From Candidatus Parcubacteria bacterium (GTDB lineage: Bacteria > Patescibacteriota > Minisyncoccia > Sungbacterales > SURF-37), in contig QZJO01000007.1 of NCBI GenBank assembly GCA_003599755.1, forward strand, positions 1 through 41,220: a DNA stretch of 41,220 nucleotides, in the 5' to 3' direction. The notes under the pieces were generated by a model, which saw only the letters and a list, made by a program, of their open reading frames with translations, did no database searches and had not been told where the DNA came from. Of the stretch, positions 39,921 through 41,220 are shown piece by piece. A program made the translations under genes and the position numbers. Numbering within the stretch: the stretch's first letter is position 1; each line of letters begins with the position of its first letter.

Positions 39921-39972
39921 CTTGTGCGGGGCGCAGGGGCTCCCCGCGCCATCCTCGGCATTGGTTAAATAT

Positions 39973-40045
39973 CCGCCCGTAGCTCAGTTGGTAGAGCAGT
40001 TGCCTCTTAAGCAAACGGTCGCAGGTTCGAATCCTGCCGGGCGGA
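39973..40045 (+). tRNA. tRNA-Lys (CTT)
   Basis: Acceptor CCGCCCG/CGGGCGG, D-arm GCTC/GAGC, anticodon loop CTCTTAA (anticodon CTT) on a 4-bp stem with a mismatched bottom pair, T-arm GCAGG-TTCGAAT-CCTGC, and discriminator A. No CCA. Confidence 0.92.
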
Positions 40046-40050
40046 CCCAT

Positions 40051-40088
40051 ACCAAAACCGTCTCGATGGCCATCGAGACGGTTTTGGT
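40051..40088. terminator. bidirectional terminator, perfect 38-bp palindrome
   Basis: ACCAAAACCGTCTCGATGG and its exact complement end the tRNA cluster (+). The same palindrome sits directly at the stop of the xer gene (-). Confidence 0.93.
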
Positions 40089-41000
40089 TTATTCGCGCGA
40101 TCTTCCGTGGAACTTTTTATGGATTTCGCCGAGCGTCTTGTCAGTAAAGTGCGTGTAGATCTGCGTGGTCGTGATCTGCGCGTGGCCAAGCATCATCTGC
40201 ACGGAGCGCAGATCCGCGCCGCCCTGCAATAAATCGGTTGCGAAGGCGTGGCGCAGTCCGTGCGGCGTCACCTTTTTGACGATGCCGGCAGCAGTCGCAT
40301 AGTGGCGCACGATGCGTTCAATAGAGCGGGCCGTGAGGCGCAGATCGCTGTCACGCGTGGCCTTGATCGTTCGTATACGAATAAAGAGGGCCGGATCCGG
40401 ATCCTTCCGGGCGTCGAGCCATCGCGCGAGCGCGGCCTTGGCCGTATCGGAAAGGAATACCACGCGGATTTTGTCGCCCTTGCCGCGTACGGAAAACTCG
40501 CCCTTCTTCATATCCACGGTCTCGCGGTCGAGCGACACAAGTTCGGAAACGCGGAGGCCCGTGGAAAATAACAGTTCCAAAATCGCGCGATCGCGCAACG
40601 CCTCGAACGCAGCGCCTTTGGGCGCGGCAAGCAGGCGCGCCAATTCGTCGAATTCCAGGAATTGGATTTCACGCGCCGGCATTTTTCCGAGTTCCACTTT
40701 CTCGGGCGCGAGTGATTTAACGTCGCGCTTAGCCAAATACTTCAAGAAACTCCGCAGCGCGATAAGGTGGTACAGCTGCGTCTGCTTCTTCAGCGGCTTC
40801 TGGTCCTCGCCCTCGATCCGCGCCAACCGCAATCGGAACGTGCGCACCAATTCATCCGTAATGTCAGCTGGCTTTGCCGCGCCGCTCAATTGAAAGAACC
40901 GACGCAAGTAGCGGTCATAGTTCTCGACGGTTTTCACGGAGCGATTTTTCTCTACTTCCAGATACTCGAGAAATTGCCGCTCCAATTCGCTCAACAGCAT
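40089..41000 (-). CDS. XerC/XerD-type tyrosine recombinase
   Basis: A 303-aa site-specific recombinase of normal Xer length, probably resolving chromosome dimers. It has an N-terminal SAM-like core-binding domain (about 1-100). The catalytic residues are Arg150 (TGLRVSEL), Lys174, His247 and Arg250 (PHGLRHAFAT), His273 (LGHAQITTTQ) and Tyr282 (IYTH). All are present. I set the start at 41000 (MLLSELERQ), exactly 6 nt after a TATACT box. Whether it is the sole Xer protein (XerH/XerS-like) or one of two cannot be told from the window. Confidence 0.93.
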   Translation of the reverse strand: MLLSELERQFLEYLEVEKNRSVKTVENYDRYLRRFFQLSGAAKPADITDELVRTFRLRLARIEGEDQKPLKKQTQLYHLIALRSFLKYLAKRDVKSLAPEKVELGKMPAREIQFLEFDELARLLAAPKGAAFEALRDRAILELLFSTGLRVSELVSLDRETVDMKKGEFSVRGKGDKIRVVFLSDTAKAALARWLDARKDPDPALFIRIRTIKATRDSDLRLTARSIERIVRHYATAAGIVKKVTPHGLRHAFATDLLQGGADLRSVQMMLGHAQITTTQIYTHFTDKTLGEIHKKFHGRSRE

Positions 41001-41006
41001 GGCTTC

Positions 41007-41012
41007 AGTATA
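41007..41012 (-). promoter_or_regulatory. -10 box of the leaderless xer gene
   Basis: TATACT, 6 nt before the ATG at 41000. The -35 (TTCAGC at 17 nt) is poor. Confidence 0.55.
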
Positions 41013-41085
41013 CCCGGTAGCGCGACTCTGCTGAATCATACGAGTAGCTCTGGTAAACTGGCCGAATCTCCGATACTATGGTCTT

Positions 41086-41220
41086 ATGAACCGCCAAAAC
41101 CTTCCGCTCATTATCGCCATTGTCGTTCCGGTCGTCATGATCATCGCCGTCGCGGCAAGCATTATCGTGCCGCAGTGGATGGTACGACCAGAATACGATT
41201 TTCTCTATGCCACCAGTTAT
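41086..41220 (+). CDS. membrane-anchored protein, truncated by the window edge
   Basis: The first 45 codons of a gene that runs off the right edge and so is missing from the ORF track. MNRQNLPLIIAIVVPVVMII is a strong N-terminal TM or signal anchor (about residues 7-28), followed by VPQWMVRPEYDFLYATSY. A TACTAT box (41074-41079) ends 6 nt before the ATG, the same leaderless geometry as other housekeeping genes here. The family cannot be told from this fragment. Confidence 0.7.
   Translation, partial: MNRQNLPLIIAIVVPVVMIIAVAASIIVPQWMVRPEYDFLYATSY

Overview
The window is a gene-dense bacterial chromosome segment with a GC content I estimate by eye in the mid-to-upper fifties. The gene content suggests a candidate-phyla-radiation (Patescibacteria/Parcubacteria-like) organism. 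Pointers are a streamlined set of housekeeping genes, a short IF-2, a compact valyl-tRNA synthetase without a C-terminal coiled-coil arm, a DsbA/VKOR pair, PrsW, two DUF5667-type proteins, DUF4446, ribonuclease Y, and tRNA genes that mostly lack an encoded CCA next to a cca gene. This placement is inferred from gene content; no rRNA is present to confirm it.

Layout. 0-2 kb: secreted CHRD protein and a DsbA/VKOR disulfide pair. 2-3.7 kb: an orphan Cys-containing gene, tRNA-Ala, a 720-bp non-coding stretch with a strong promoter, hairpins and a 21-bp inverted repeat, and tRNA-Arg. 3.7-7.1 kb: membrane protein, HtrA-like protease, uppS, a CheY-like receiver and nth. 7.1-8.7 kb: a small-protein operon with mini-ORFs. 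8.7-14 kb: anchored coiled-coil protein, mutM, M1 aminopeptidase and M24 peptidase. 14-16.1 kb: a PurM-like orphan, tRNA-His, tRNA-Arg and a 99-aa orphan. 16.2-20.1 kb: cca, tRNA-Pro with duplicated 3' sequences, and a DUF5667 anti-sigma/ECF sigma pair. 20.3-24.7 kb: tRNA-Gly, HAD phosphatase, HU, rny with a long structured leader, and a second sigma/anti-sigma pair. 24.8-30.7 kb: gpmI, Hsp20, prsW and valS. 30.8-32.8 kb: a second cluster of small orphan genes. 32.8-36.5 kb: tsaD, small membrane proteins, tRNA-Glu, a YdjM-like protein, tag, tRNA-Val and ybaK. 36.5-41.2 kb: DUF5667 protein, tRNA-Ser, DUF4446-infB-rbfA, tRNA-Cys/Leu/Lys, xerC/D and a truncated gene at the edge.

Two kinds of gene coexist. 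Housekeeping genes have no Shine-Dalgarno (SD) sequence. In at least nine of them a sigma70-type -10 box ends 6-9 nt before the start codon, which predicts leaderless mRNAs. A separate set of about eleven mostly unrecognised genes has textbook GGAGG-type sites 5-9 nt before the start, ordinary leaders, often terminator-like hairpins in those leaders, and a different codon choice (AAG/GAG/TTC). These orphans form two small-protein operons plus single genes, including the PurM-like gene.

Other notable points are a complete histidine-phosphatase domain inside the zinc-knuckle region of valyl-tRNA synthetase, an in-frame palindromic insertion in tsaD, several 80-120 bp palindromic elements, and two candidate structured RNAs.
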